Below, piece after piece: positions 7,651-14,521 of a DNA stretch of 17,795 bases. The notes under the pieces were generated by a model, which saw only the letters and a list, made by a program, of their open reading frames with translations, searched no databases and was not told the DNA's origin. Both the position numbers and the translations under genes were made by a program. The stretch is taken from NCBI GenBank assembly GCA_902364645.1, contig CABJEP010000024.1:1-17795 (forward strand), written 5' to 3'. The number at the start of each line of letters is the position of its first letter. The first letter of the stretch is position 1. The stretch comes from Coriobacteriaceae bacterium (GTDB lineage Bacteria; Actinomycetota; Coriobacteriia; Coriobacteriales; Coriobacteriaceae).

Positions 7651-8224
7651 CGAAAATTTCTGGGCGGACATTATTGATCAGCCCTTGGAAAAATCCGCCG
7701 AGAACGTTGAAGCAATCATGCAGGGGCAGTGCGAAGATGTGAAAGCTGCGTCCAGTGGCCTGATCGAAGCTCGTTTTGTAAAACTTGCCTTTACCACCAG
7801 AACAACTAGCAGTATGTGGTCCTCACGCGAATTAATGGAGCGTCTCACTGTTCCAAAAACGGAAAAAGTAGAGAATACCGCCCTGAATCTCACCGATGCG
7901 AACGATTCTTATTCGCCGTCCGATTATGCTTTCGACCTTTATACTTCGGAGTATAAATTTAGAGTACTGACAATGAGGTTAGGCGCCGTCTATCCAATCG
8001 ATTTAGTCTTAGATGAAGATATATTCTGTCAAACCTGGGATTTATATACCGGGGAAATTCAGGTTTCGAAGGAAAATAATCTCATTGTTGTTCAAAGTGA
8101 CGATGAGCTCAAAGATTGCCTGGAAATTATTATTTCTAAGAATGAGAAAATGAAGTTTGTCGTTCGTAAAATGATCGAAACTGAAAGAGCAATGCGTGTG
8201 AATGCGGGTGACGAGCAGCCTTAA
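7640..8224 (+). CDS. EEP partner protein, copy B
   Basis: A 194-residue protein of unknown family, overlapping the EEP gene by 11 bp (ribosome site GGGGAAG, 7628-7634), which implies translational coupling and a shared function. No membrane segment or signal. The N-terminus (ENFWADIIDQPLE) and C-terminus (NLIVVQSDDELKDCLEII, then a basic helix KMKFVVRKMIE) match the shorter partner of copy A. The middle (about 25-140) is specific to this copy, with predicted beta-strands such as EYKFRVLTMRL and YPIDLVLDED. The conserved pairing suggests an inhibitor/antitoxin, sensor or targeting subunit for the nuclease. The sequence cannot decide between these. Confidence 0.7.
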   Translation: MVGSENFWADIIDQPLEKSAENVEAIMQGQCEDVKAASSGLIEARFVKLAFTTRTTSSMWSSRELMERLTVPKTEKVENTALNLTDANDSYSPSDYAFDLYTSEYKFRVLTMRLGAVYPIDLVLDEDIFCQTWDLYTGEIQVSKENNLIVVQSDDELKDCLEIIISKNEKMKFVVRKMIETERAMRVNAGDEQP

Positions 8225-8463
8225 CTCGCCTCTGCCTAGAGGTTCGTTGACCTCTTCGATATGGGCTTGGATTTTACGGACGACCAATTAGCTTATGGAG
8301 GCTCCTCCTTTCACCGACTGACAAAACGATTTACACCTAAGTTTGGGGTTCGTTTACAGGCAATTCGTTCGCTACTCGCCCGATCTCGCTACACTATTAA
8401 CTGCTGCTACCAGGTAGTTTTCTGAGGCAGCTTCCATTGGCTCTTGCGAAGATCGGAGCGGTT
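8225..8463. other. Intergenic gap with an unassigned 62-codon open frame
   Basis: Separates the AT-rich island from the GC-rich surface protein gene. Frame 2 stays open from 8240 to the TGA at 8423-8425, with an ATG at 8261 (about 54 codons, including MGLDFTDDQLAYGG). It has no clear ribosome site and I recognise no family; it could be a gene remnant. A 6-bp hairpin (AGAGGT/ACCTCT, 8238-8255) follows the partner gene but lacks a T tract, so it is not called a terminator. Confidence 0.35.
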
Positions 8464-9558
8464 ATGTTTGCTTCCGCGTTCCACACTAGCCGTCACTACA
8501 TCCTGTTTACTGCCATGACCTGCCTATGCGTTTTGCTGGGCGGGCCTTCTTATGCCGCGGGCGCGGAGAGCCTCATCATCGCGGGCGCGACGTACTACGA
8601 GCCGGGCGTGTCGGGTCCCGGCTGGGCCTGGACCGATGCCGACCACCTGGAGCTCAACGGCTACGCGGGCGAGGCCATCGGCGCCGAGGGCGACCTGGTG
8701 CTGACGCTTGCCGGGCAAAACTCCGTGACGGAGTCGCATGCACCCAATGCGGACATCACGCTGTGCGGCATGGAGGTGTGGGGCAACCTGACGCTTCGCG
8801 GCTCCGGGACCCTGACCGCGACGGGCTCGCAGTGCGGGATCCACGTATCGCAGGCACTCGTGGTGGACGGCTGCACTGTCGATGCCCGGGCGGACGGGGC
8901 CGATATTACGGACGAGGCGGTCGCCGGCGTGATCGCAGGCGACATAGCCGTGCGCGGCGGCGGGCGCGTCGTTGCCGCGGGCGCCGGGACCGGAACGGGT
9001 GTGCGCGCCTACGGCGTGTATCTGCAAGATGCGGGCCTTGGCGATGGTGCGGCCGGCTGTCGGCTTTCTGTCGATGCCTCGTGGCTCGATGCGACCGGTG
9101 ACGACGGCGGTGTTGCGTGCTTGGGCGGGTCGCTTGTGTCAGCGCGGTTTGTGGCGCCTGCCGGCGGAGCCTTTGGTGCTGGTGGCGTGGTGGATGCCTC
9201 CGGTGCGGTGGCACCGCATGTGGTGGTTGAGCCCGAGGGCGCCATGCCTCCGGCGGGGGAGACCGACAGGGGCGAGGTGCCGGGCGATGGCACGGACAAG
9301 TCTCCCGCCGATGCTAACCCAGCTGCAGGAGAGCCCACCACGGGGCCCACGGCAAATCCCTCGCTGAAGCCCGCGGCCACGACAACCAAGACAACAAAGA
9401 CAGCAACCAAGACCACAGTCGCCAAAGCTTCCAAGCCCAAGGCTGCCACCGCAACAACTGCGGCGCTCCCCAAGACCGGCGACAACAACTGGGTCGTCGC
9501 CTCTGTGGCGCTTTTCCTACTGGGGACAGTGCTGTTAGGTGCAGCATTTCGCTGCTGA
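8464..9558 (+). CDS. LPXTG cell-wall-anchored carbohydrate-binding-like surface protein
   Basis: Exported and sortase-anchored to the wall. The ATG at 8464 is chosen over a TTG at 8437 because GGAG lies 5 nt upstream. The signal peptide has a hydrophobic core (YILFTAMTCLCVLLGG) and a likely cut near SYA-A. Residues about 35-250 contain repeated short beta-strand units (LTLRGSGTLTATG, IAVRGGGRVVAAGAG), like the right-handed beta-helix carbohydrate-binding domain of Cthe_2159-type proteins. A Thr/Lys/Ala-rich wall-spanning linker follows (about 280-330). The sorting signal is LPKTG at 335-339, then a hydrophobic helix and a very short tail ending FRC, with one positive charge where several are usual. 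GC-rich codons match the core genome. A terminator follows. Confidence 0.88.
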   Translation: MFASAFHTSRHYILFTAMTCLCVLLGGPSYAAGAESLIIAGATYYEPGVSGPGWAWTDADHLELNGYAGEAIGAEGDLVLTLAGQNSVTESHAPNADITLCGMEVWGNLTLRGSGTLTATGSQCGIHVSQALVVDGCTVDARADGADITDEAVAGVIAGDIAVRGGGRVVAAGAGTGTGVRAYGVYLQDAGLGDGAAGCRLSVDASWLDATGDDGGVACLGGSLVSARFVAPAGGAFGAGGVVDASGAVAPHVVVEPEGAMPPAGETDRGEVPGDGTDKSPADANPAAGEPTTGPTANPSLKPAATTTKTTKTATKTTVAKASKPKAATATTAALPKTGDNNWVVASVALFLLGTVLLGAAFRC

Positions 9559-9645
9559 GACCCCGTTTAAGCGAAACCAGGGGAGAGGTAAAGCAGCTAT
9601 TTCAGAAGCCTTTAGCCTTTTTCAAATTCATTTTCTTAGAGATTG

Positions 9646-9685
9646 GTGCCGTACCAGCCACCGCTGAGACGGCACTATTTCGTTT
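9646..9685 (+). terminator. Rho-independent terminator of the LPXTG gene
   Basis: Two-part hairpin: outer 7-bp stem GTGCCGT (9646-9652) with ACGGCAC (9669-9675) and inner 4-bp stem CAGC/GCTG with loop CACC, separated by a 2+2 internal loop. It is followed by TATTTCGTTTT. It lies 88 bp after the surface protein stop and on its strand. Confidence 0.75.
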
Positions 9686-9810
9686 TGCTCTACAGCTTCA
9701 CAATCTGTTACCGATGTTGAGCCTTACGCCCCATCTGCCAGAGCGATAAGATAATTGCAATCCAAATACTGCCGTTAATAAAGCTTCTTATTCCACTAAA
9801 GGATTGATAT

Positions 9811-10743
9811 ATGTCTAATGAAACTAAAATTGAGGTTGAAGATGTAGCCTCGTATATCAAATACATCAACGGACTTTCACCAACAATAAATGGTGACGCC
9901 AGAACATATGAATCTACATTTGTTTTCCGAGGACAAGGATCGACTAAGTTTGATCTTGTTCCGTCAATCGGAAGAGATAGCTATTGGCGTAAACCGGGAT
10001 CGGACACCATTTCCCCTATCATAGGCAGCCTTACGCACGAGGCGGACATTATTGAAACTGCCTGCCGCATAATGCCAAATATCTTCAAGCGAGATTTGCT
10101 TCCGATTGATCTTTTAGCCTGCCTCCAGCACTACGGAGTCCCCACCAGACTATTAGATGTCACTTCAAATGCACTTGCAGCCCTCTATTTCGCCTGCGGA
10201 AATCTGGATGACGTGGGCGAAGTATTTATCTTTAGGCGACCGGGAGGGGATAAGCAGGAATATCCCATCTGTCAGGCAATCGCGGACTCGTGGCATCTGC
10301 TTATGAACCCTAAAGTGTTATCAGACTTTGCTTCACTTGCAATATCTAGACCATACTTTGACTATCAACGTGATCTAGTGCTTTCAAATTGCCCTGAACC
10401 AACCGATCAGGCAAAATGGTTTAAGGAGTGCTGCGAAGACACGTTATTTGTCTACGGAACTAGATATCTTGATAGACAGGCCGCTCAGTCGGGGCAATAT
10501 ATCCTTTTCCCAAATGACATTCGTGGTGAAGATCCTTATTTATCGTTTGAGGAATTCATAAGTCCACTACCCAAAGACAGCCCCGTAATAGCCGGTCGTT
10601 GCATAGTGCCATCTGAAAGGAAAAAATCCCTGCTTATCGAATTGGGCAATCTTGGCGTAACCGAATCCACGCTCTTTCCCGATAGTATTGAGAAGATCTG
10701 CGCTGGAATGGTGAGCGAATTTAAAAGAAATCAATATACGTGA
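9811..10743 (+). CDS. FRG domain-containing protein
   Basis: 310 residues with the motifs that name the FRG domain: VFRGQ at 38-42 and LQHYGVPTRLLDVTSN at 105-120, followed by ALAALYFAC and later RDLVLSN. FRG proteins are widespread single-gene accessory proteins, often near defence genes and mobile elements; their biochemical activity is not settled. No signal or membrane segment, so it is cytoplasmic. The start is supported by AAAGGA about 8 nt upstream. It stands 252 bp after the surface protein gene. AT-rich codon use differs from the genes on either side and suggests horizontal transfer. A broken gene and an insertion sequence lie immediately downstream, so a partner gene, if there was one, may have been lost. 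Confidence 0.85.
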   Translation: MSNETKIEVEDVASYIKYINGLSPTINGDARTYESTFVFRGQGSTKFDLVPSIGRDSYWRKPGSDTISPIIGSLTHEADIIETACRIMPNIFKRDLLPIDLLACLQHYGVPTRLLDVTSNALAALYFACGNLDDVGEVFIFRRPGGDKQEYPICQAIADSWHLLMNPKVLSDFASLAISRPYFDYQRDLVLSNCPEPTDQAKWFKECCEDTLFVYGTRYLDRQAAQSGQYILFPNDIRGEDPYLSFEEFISPLPKDSPVIAGRCIVPSERKKSLLIELGNLGVTESTLFPDSIEKICAGMVSEFKRNQYT

Positions 10744-10778
10744 CGCCAAACGATCGGGTATTCGGAATATGCCCTTAG

Positions 10779-11079
10779 CATCCGATTGTCGAGACGCTTC
10801 TTAACGAATCTGGCTCGATTGCCAGGGCCAAATCGTTCTCATGGATTTGGTTTATCAATAAGGAACGAATCCACGACATAGATCCCGTCCAATGCGGCAA
10901 ATGGATGTTCTTCTTCTCTCCATTCAAAACCGCCCTCATGGACGACATTGTCGGAACCGCAGTTCTTGACGGCGTCGTCGTAGAGGCCAAATACTCGAAT
11001 CCCGAAACGCTCATCGCGGCGGGCCCGAAACAAGGTGTCTGCTGGATTTACCTAAACGGTAACGATAGAGAAAGCCATA
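10779..11079 (+). pseudogene. Gene remnant cut by the insertion sequence
   Basis: A frame open from 10779 to the IS boundary with protein-like sequence (SFSWIWFINKERIHDID, CGKWMFFFSPF, VVVEAKYSNPE, GVCWIYLNGNDRESH). It has no start codon before ATG 10905, although the protein-like region begins about 35 codons earlier, and the 3' end is replaced by the IS, where it reads into the terminal repeat and stops at 11088-11090. The pattern resembles proteins annotated as putative phosphothreonine lyase-domain proteins; this match is from memory and moderate. The rest of the gene is not found on the other side of the IS, so a deletion accompanied the insertion or followed it. Non-functional. Confidence 0.6.
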
Positions 11080-11138
11080 GGCTCTGTTAGACCATGATTG
11101 ACATTCTGCCCCAATCATCTTTTTGAAATTGCAAGATA

Positions 11139-11178
11139 ATCGCCCCCTTGCCGGGTTTGAATCCGGCAAGGGGGCGAT
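11139..11178 (-). terminator. Strong hairpin inside the IS left end
   Basis: Perfect 16-bp inverted repeat (ATCGCCCCCTTGCCGG at 11139-11154, complement at 11163-11178) with an 8-nt loop. Read on the minus strand it lies downstream of the antitoxin gene and is followed by TTATCTTGCAATTTC, a weak T-rich tail, so it may terminate IS transcripts before they leave the element, or block incoming transcription. It could alternatively be a transposition-related structure. Confidence 0.6.
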
Positions 11179-11236
11179 GTGCTCAAGATCTGTCGGGTCA
11201 ATCGTGAGGGTCCCATCGCCCAAGTCGATTTGCCGA

Positions 11237-11434
11237 CTATCTTGCCGTCTTCCCGTCGGGCACCGGCGCCTTGACCCTCATCTCGAACGGCAACCCGCCC
11301 TTCCGGACGGGCGCCCTGAGGAACGCGTTGACGGCGGTGGACATGGACAGGCCGAGCTCGTCCAGGATGGCCGTGGCCTCCTTTTTGGCCTCCGGGTCGA
11401 TCCGGATCGTCGTGGCCGGTATATTCGACGGCAT
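11237..11434 (-). CDS. RelB/DinJ-family antitoxin carried by the IS
   Basis: A 65-residue protein with the RelB/DinJ pattern: N-terminal ribbon-helix-helix strand (TTIRIDPEAKKEA), then ILDELGLSMSTAVNAFLR and the terminal GGLPFEM. Such antitoxins bind DNA as dimers and neutralise RelE/YafQ-type mRNA interferases. The ATG at 11434 is chosen over the longer frame to 11539 because the family begins here and AAAGGTG lies just upstream. No toxin gene follows: between its stop and the IS end there are only about 155 bp, holding the hairpin. It lies between the transposase stop and the IS end, so it is a passenger gene. It might act as an orphan antitoxin, or as a DNA-binding repressor of the element. 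Confidence 0.82.
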   Translation of the reverse strand: MPSNIPATTIRIDPEAKKEATAILDELGLSMSTAVNAFLRAPVRKGGLPFEMRVKAPVPDGKTAR

Positions 11435-11510
11435 GGCTGCACCTTTCCTCGTATATCGCGATGCGACCATTCTACTGTCTCTATGCGGCGGCTTCGGTCC
11501 AGTAGTCCAT

Positions 11511-12480
11511 TTAGGGCGGCAGGACGTTGAACATATCATGGATGCGGCTCCTGCACACGCCGTTGGCGAGCTGTCGCGCGACCGTGCGCTCGGCGGTGCC
11601 GGAATCGGTCGCCATGAAGGTCCGGCACCACTTGAACCAAGCGAGGTAGGTGCCGAGGTGCTTCGTCGACACGCCCTTAAACGGCTTCATGAAGGTATCG
11701 AGGAGCGAATGGACGGTGTTGATCCGGTTGATGGTCCCCTCGGAAGGGTCCTTGGAATCGTAGGCCGTGTGTGCGTCGACCTCGAGCTCCGCGAGGACGT
11801 CGACATAGGCGGACGCCTTGTCCGTCGCTACGACGGAAGCGGACGCGATGCGGTCCCTCAGCACGTCCATGGCGCGTTTCCTCGACAGGATGCCTCGTCC
11901 CGAGACCTGGAGAAACGTCTCGTTCGAGTCGTTCACGCCGGTCATGACGCAGATCTGCTCGCGCGACAGTCCGCGCCTGTGCACCTGCTTGCCACGATGT
12001 CGGGAGTGACGTGGCATCGTAAATGACCCCTTCGTGTGGTTGCCCTTGAACGACTCGGGGAAGTAGGTCTCGTCGAGCTCGCAGCCGCAGCCCCGCCCGG
12101 TCTTGAACGAGGGCGAGTAGGCCGAGAGACACTCGATGAGCCTGTGGCGCATGGTGTAGGCGGTCTTGAGGCAGACATGGCAGCGCCCCGCGCATTCGCG
12201 CAGGGGCAGCATGAGAACGAAGCACTCGGCATTGGCCATCCAGGTCTCCTTCGGGAGCCTGCTCGTCCCCAGGATGTGCCCGCTGCCCATGCCGAAGGTC
12301 CTGCCGCAATCCTGGCAGAGGTAACGCTGCTCGCCGTTCTTTGATTTGCCCTTCTTCACGACCGCGGCGGACCCGCAGCGCGGGGAGCGCTCGGCCTCGT
12401 AGGCGGAGCCGGCGGCGTTCGGTCCTGCTGAGGCTCGCGATGTCCCTCTTGAAGGTGATTACCAGGTCCTCGGCGTTCAT
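11511..12480 (-). pseudogene. IS1595-family transposase, frameshifted near the N-terminus
   Basis: Translation from ATG 12480 gives MNAEDLVITFKRDIASLS and continues into an Arg-rich nonsense frame. The typical family sequence resumes in another frame from about 12405: YEAERSPRCGSAAVVKKG, the zinc-ribbon CQDCGRTFGM, and the ISXO2-like catalytic domain with ELDETYF, VATDKASAY and RINTVHSLLDTF. One extra C in the CTCCGCC run (12404-12408 on the plus strand) would explain the shift. The first zinc-ribbon Cys also appears replaced by Ser (SPRCG). The 282-residue downstream frame (11511-12359) has its own ATG, but lacks part of the zinc ribbon. Probably inactive, unless programmed frameshifting restores it. 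Confidence 0.85.
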
Positions 12481-12517
12481 GCTGCCCCGCGGTCTACGAG
12501 GCTAACGATATGGCGCC

Positions 12518-12787
12518 GTGATGACATATGTATGTCAATCTTGGTCTAACAGAGCCTTTTTATTTGGCTCGTTTGCCCGAGGCGAACAAACGCCCGATAG
12601 CGATATTGACTTGCGCCTAGTCTGCGGCAACACCATGACGTTCGGCACGCTTTACGAACTCACCCATGAGCTCGAGAGGGAACTTGGGCGAAAGGTTGAT
12701 ATCGTCACCAACCCACCAGAGCACATGCGCCCGGCATTCCGCAAAAGCATCGAGCAAGATGAGGTGCGTGTCTATGAAGCTCTGTAA
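12518..12787 (+). pseudogene. MNT-type nucleotidyltransferase, beheaded and fused to the IS end
   Basis: Codes for the small minimal nucleotidyltransferase (MntA-like) fold: FLFGSFARGEQ (G17, S18) followed by PDSDIDL (D29, D31), the GSx10DxD active site, then an ELERELGRKVDIVTNPPE segment. MntA-type proteins act as antitoxins that AMPylate HEPN partners (HepT). The first 13 residues (from GTG 12518 or ATG 12521) are encoded by the IS terminal repeat, so the native N-terminal helix of about 20-25 residues was replaced. The fused frame is open and keeps the catalytic residues, so it may still be expressed. No HepT-like gene follows; only a 35-codon frame (ATG 12774) overlaps its end. Confidence 0.75.
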
Positions 12788-12920
12788 GCAGGACGAGGCG
12801 TTAGTGTGCTCCGGCGTGATCAGCAAGTCTGAATTTTGTCGCATACTTCCGGACTCGGCGAGCCTTAGAAGCCAGTATTGAACTCAAACTCGGTTCCAGA
12901 CACCCTCTTGCTATTTGAAT

Positions 12921-12973
12921 ACAGGTATCGCTCTAGCGATAGTATGTTATACTATCGCTAGAGCGATACCTGT
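12921..12973. promoter_or_regulatory. 53-bp palindrome: double nested operator with extended -10 promoter
   Basis: A perfect 25-bp inverted repeat (12921-12945 and 12949-12973) around a 3-bp centre. Each arm contains its own 16-bp palindrome, TATCGCTCTAGCGATA on the left and its complement on the right, giving four copies of the half-site ATCGCT/AGCGAT. The centre reads TGTTATACT, an extended -10 (TG at 12945-12946, TATACT at 12948-12953). No good -35 is seen at normal spacing. It sits 12 bp before the toxin gene start, so the XRE antitoxin probably binds here as two dimers and represses the operon. Confidence 0.85.
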
Positions 12974-12985
12974 TAGGAGACTCAC

Positions 12986-13654
12986 GTGGAACTGTGGCAT
13001 GGTTCTCAGAAAATCATTGAGACTCCCCAGCTTGGCCTGGGGAAAATCCATAACGACTATGGACAGGGATTCTATTGCACAGAGAGCCTCGACCTTGCAA
13101 GGGAATGGGCATGTTCGCGCGATGCCGATGGCTTTGCGAATCGCTATGAACTCGATATAGCCGATCTCAAAGTTCTCGACTTGCTATCGCCGCAATATTG
13201 CGTCCTGCATTGGATAGCGTTGCTCGTTGAGCATCGTTCTTTTCACAAAGATACCGCCATTGCCGCGGGGGCGTGCGAATATCTCCATGATCACTTTCTA
13301 CCTCGGACGAGCACTTGCGACGTAATAAGGGGGTGGCGTGCGGACGACTCGTACTTTAGCTATGCCAGAGCTTTTGTAAACAATACGATCACCGTCGATC
13401 AGCTTGGACGATCTATGAGGCTCGGTAACCTGGGGGAGCAGATTGTGCTCAAAAGCGAGCGTGCGTTTAAGAGCGTTCGTTTTGCTGGATTTGAACGTGC
13501 GCAGCAAGCTCTGTATGGTCCATTGGCCAAGGAACGAGATGAAGCGGCAAGAGCGCACTACCGGGAGCTACTTGGCGAAAATCCATTTGAGGGAATTCGT
13601 ATCGTCGATATCATTCGAGAGGGGATGACGGGCGATGACCCACGCCTACAGTGA
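12986..13654 (+). CDS. DUF3990-like ADP-ribosyltransferase-fold toxin
   Basis: 222 residues with the features of DUF3990 proteins, an ADP-ribosyltransferase-like fold often found in toxin-antitoxin pairs: LWHGS at 3-7, NDYGQGFYCTES at 23-34, REWACS, then GWRADDSYFSYARAFV at 116-131 and LGNLGEQIVLKSERAF at 146-161, where E151 is a candidate catalytic Glu. It would use NAD+ to modify a cellular target; the target is unknown. The start is GTG at 12986, set by AGGAGA (12975-12980) 5 nt upstream. It is the first gene after the palindromic operator, and its stop overlaps the antitoxin gene by 20 bp, so expression is coupled. Cytoplasmic, no signal. Confidence 0.82.
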   Translation: MELWHGSQKIIETPQLGLGKIHNDYGQGFYCTESLDLAREWACSRDADGFANRYELDIADLKVLDLLSPQYCVLHWIALLVEHRSFHKDTAIAAGACEYLHDHFLPRTSTCDVIRGWRADDSYFSYARAFVNNTITVDQLGRSMRLGNLGEQIVLKSERAFKSVRFAGFERAQQALYGPLAKERDEAARAHYRELLGENPFEGIRIVDIIREGMTGDDPRLQ

Positions 13655-14324
13655 GATATATCTCGAGGATGCCATGAGAACGCTGGGCGAGGCGGTCGAT
13701 TTTGCCCTCTGTGACCAAGGGCTGACTCCAGCCGAGTTGACGGCGATCCTGTCGAACGCTCTTGAGATGAAACAGTTTGAGCGCGGTATGCCTCGCGTCG
13801 TCTGCGGCATGGCGGGCGACGAGCTCGCGCGCGATATTATTGCCCATGCGGGACTGACTCCCGTCGAATGCAGGGAGACCTATCCGTTCGACCGTTCGCC
13901 TCAGTATTGGGCGGGCTGGGTTTTGGCCTATACGCAATGGATGAGCAGCTTGGGCTTTAATAAGCTACTCGAAGTCGCTCCGCTCGATTGGATCATCGGC
14001 TCGTACCATCCGCTCCACGAGGCCTCCGAAGATAAATTCGCCCAGATTGTCATCGAAAAATGGAACAACGCCCAGGCAGACAAAAAGGGCCTCAAGGCGG
14101 CACGAAAGGCTGCCGGACTAACGCAAAAACAGCTCGCCGCCCAATCGGGGGTTAAGCTTCGCGCCATACAACTCTACGAGCAGAACCAGCTCGACCTACG
14201 CCGTGCCTCGGTTTCCTCGGCATTGGCGCTTGCAGACACCCTAAACTGCACCATCGAAGACCTCGTCTGGCAACCGATTGCTCTGGAGTACGACTCGCAG
14301 GCTATTTCGTCTGTAAAGCTATAG
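13635..14324 (+). CDS. XRE-family antitoxin/repressor of the DUF3990-like toxin
   Basis: 229 residues in two parts. The N-terminal 140 form a helical domain with SPQYWAGWVLAYTQW (88-102) and DWIIGSYHPLHEASEDKF, a pattern seen in partners of DUF3990 toxins, likely the toxin-binding part. Residues about 152-212 are an XRE/Cro-type helix-turn-helix (KAARKAAGLTQKQLAAQSGV, then RAIQLYEQ). It starts inside the toxin gene (20-bp overlap), a toxin-first order that usually couples antitoxin to toxin translation. It is the obvious candidate to bind the nested palindrome upstream and autoregulate the operon. DNA-binding and toxin neutralisation are inferred from the fold and order. Confidence 0.85.
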   Translation: MTHAYSEIYLEDAMRTLGEAVDFALCDQGLTPAELTAILSNALEMKQFERGMPRVVCGMAGDELARDIIAHAGLTPVECRETYPFDRSPQYWAGWVLAYTQWMSSLGFNKLLEVAPLDWIIGSYHPLHEASEDKFAQIVIEKWNNAQADKKGLKAARKAAGLTQKQLAAQSGVKLRAIQLYEQNQLDLRRASVSSALALADTLNCTIEDLVWQPIALEYDSQAISSVKL

Positions 14325-14335
14325 AGGAGTCAGAC

Positions 14336-14521
14336 ATGCCTTGGAGCTATGTTCAACAAGATGACGGCGCTGATTGCGTTGCTCAAGAAGATCATTCAAC
14401 TGCGCACGTGGCAAATTCAGCATCACCGATTTTGCTCGGCGGTACCACGTCAATCGACGAAGCTATTCGGCTGACCATTTCGAACATGCCCAACGCGCTC
14501 AGGCTCTTAGAGAACTCATGA
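14336..14521 (+). CDS. Small 61-aa gene between antitoxin and Doc, possible Doc antitoxin
   Basis: Starts 11 bp after the XRE gene with a strong ribosome site (GAGGAG, spacing 6) and stops at 14519-14521, sharing ATGA with the Doc start at 14518. The spacing and overlap argue for a real, coupled gene. It has no recognised Phd or other antitoxin family. The first half is polar and disordered-looking; the C-terminal segment SIDEAIRLTISNMPNALRLL is likely helical, as in small antitoxins whose C-terminal helix blocks the Fic or Doc site. The G/C third-position bias of this segment is stronger than in the competing frame. It may be a decayed antitoxin instead. Role inferred from position. Confidence 0.55.
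   Translation: MPWSYVQQDDGADCVAQEDHSTAHVANSASPILLGGTTSIDEAIRLTISNMPNALRLLENS

Larger units (their letters stand above)
11080..12556. mobile_element. IS1595-family insertion sequence (ISXO2-like transposase)
   Basis: Bounded by 25-bp terminal inverted repeats at 11080-11104 and 12532-12556, both beginning GGCTCTGTTAGACCA read inward and matching at 24 of 25 positions. Contents are a minus-strand transposase (frameshifted), a minus-strand RelB/DinJ-type antitoxin and a strong hairpin near the left end. Length is 1477 bp. No 8-bp target duplication, usual for the family, is seen: the left flank reads AAGCCATA and the right TTTTTATT. The two flanks belong to different broken genes. GC-rich throughout, unlike its left neighbour. 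Confidence 0.9.

Noticed and set aside
8524..9488. Several long frames on both strands across the surface protein gene
   Set aside because: GC-rich shadow frames; only the frame with signal peptide and LPKTG motif makes biological sense.
11271..12026. Plus-strand frame of 251 codons through the IS
   Set aside because: Antisense to the transposase and antitoxin, both of which have recognisable motifs.
12774..12881. 35-codon frame overlapping the end of the MNT gene, considered as a HepT remnant
   Set aside because: Too short and without an RxxxxH motif or HepT-like helices; position alone is not enough.
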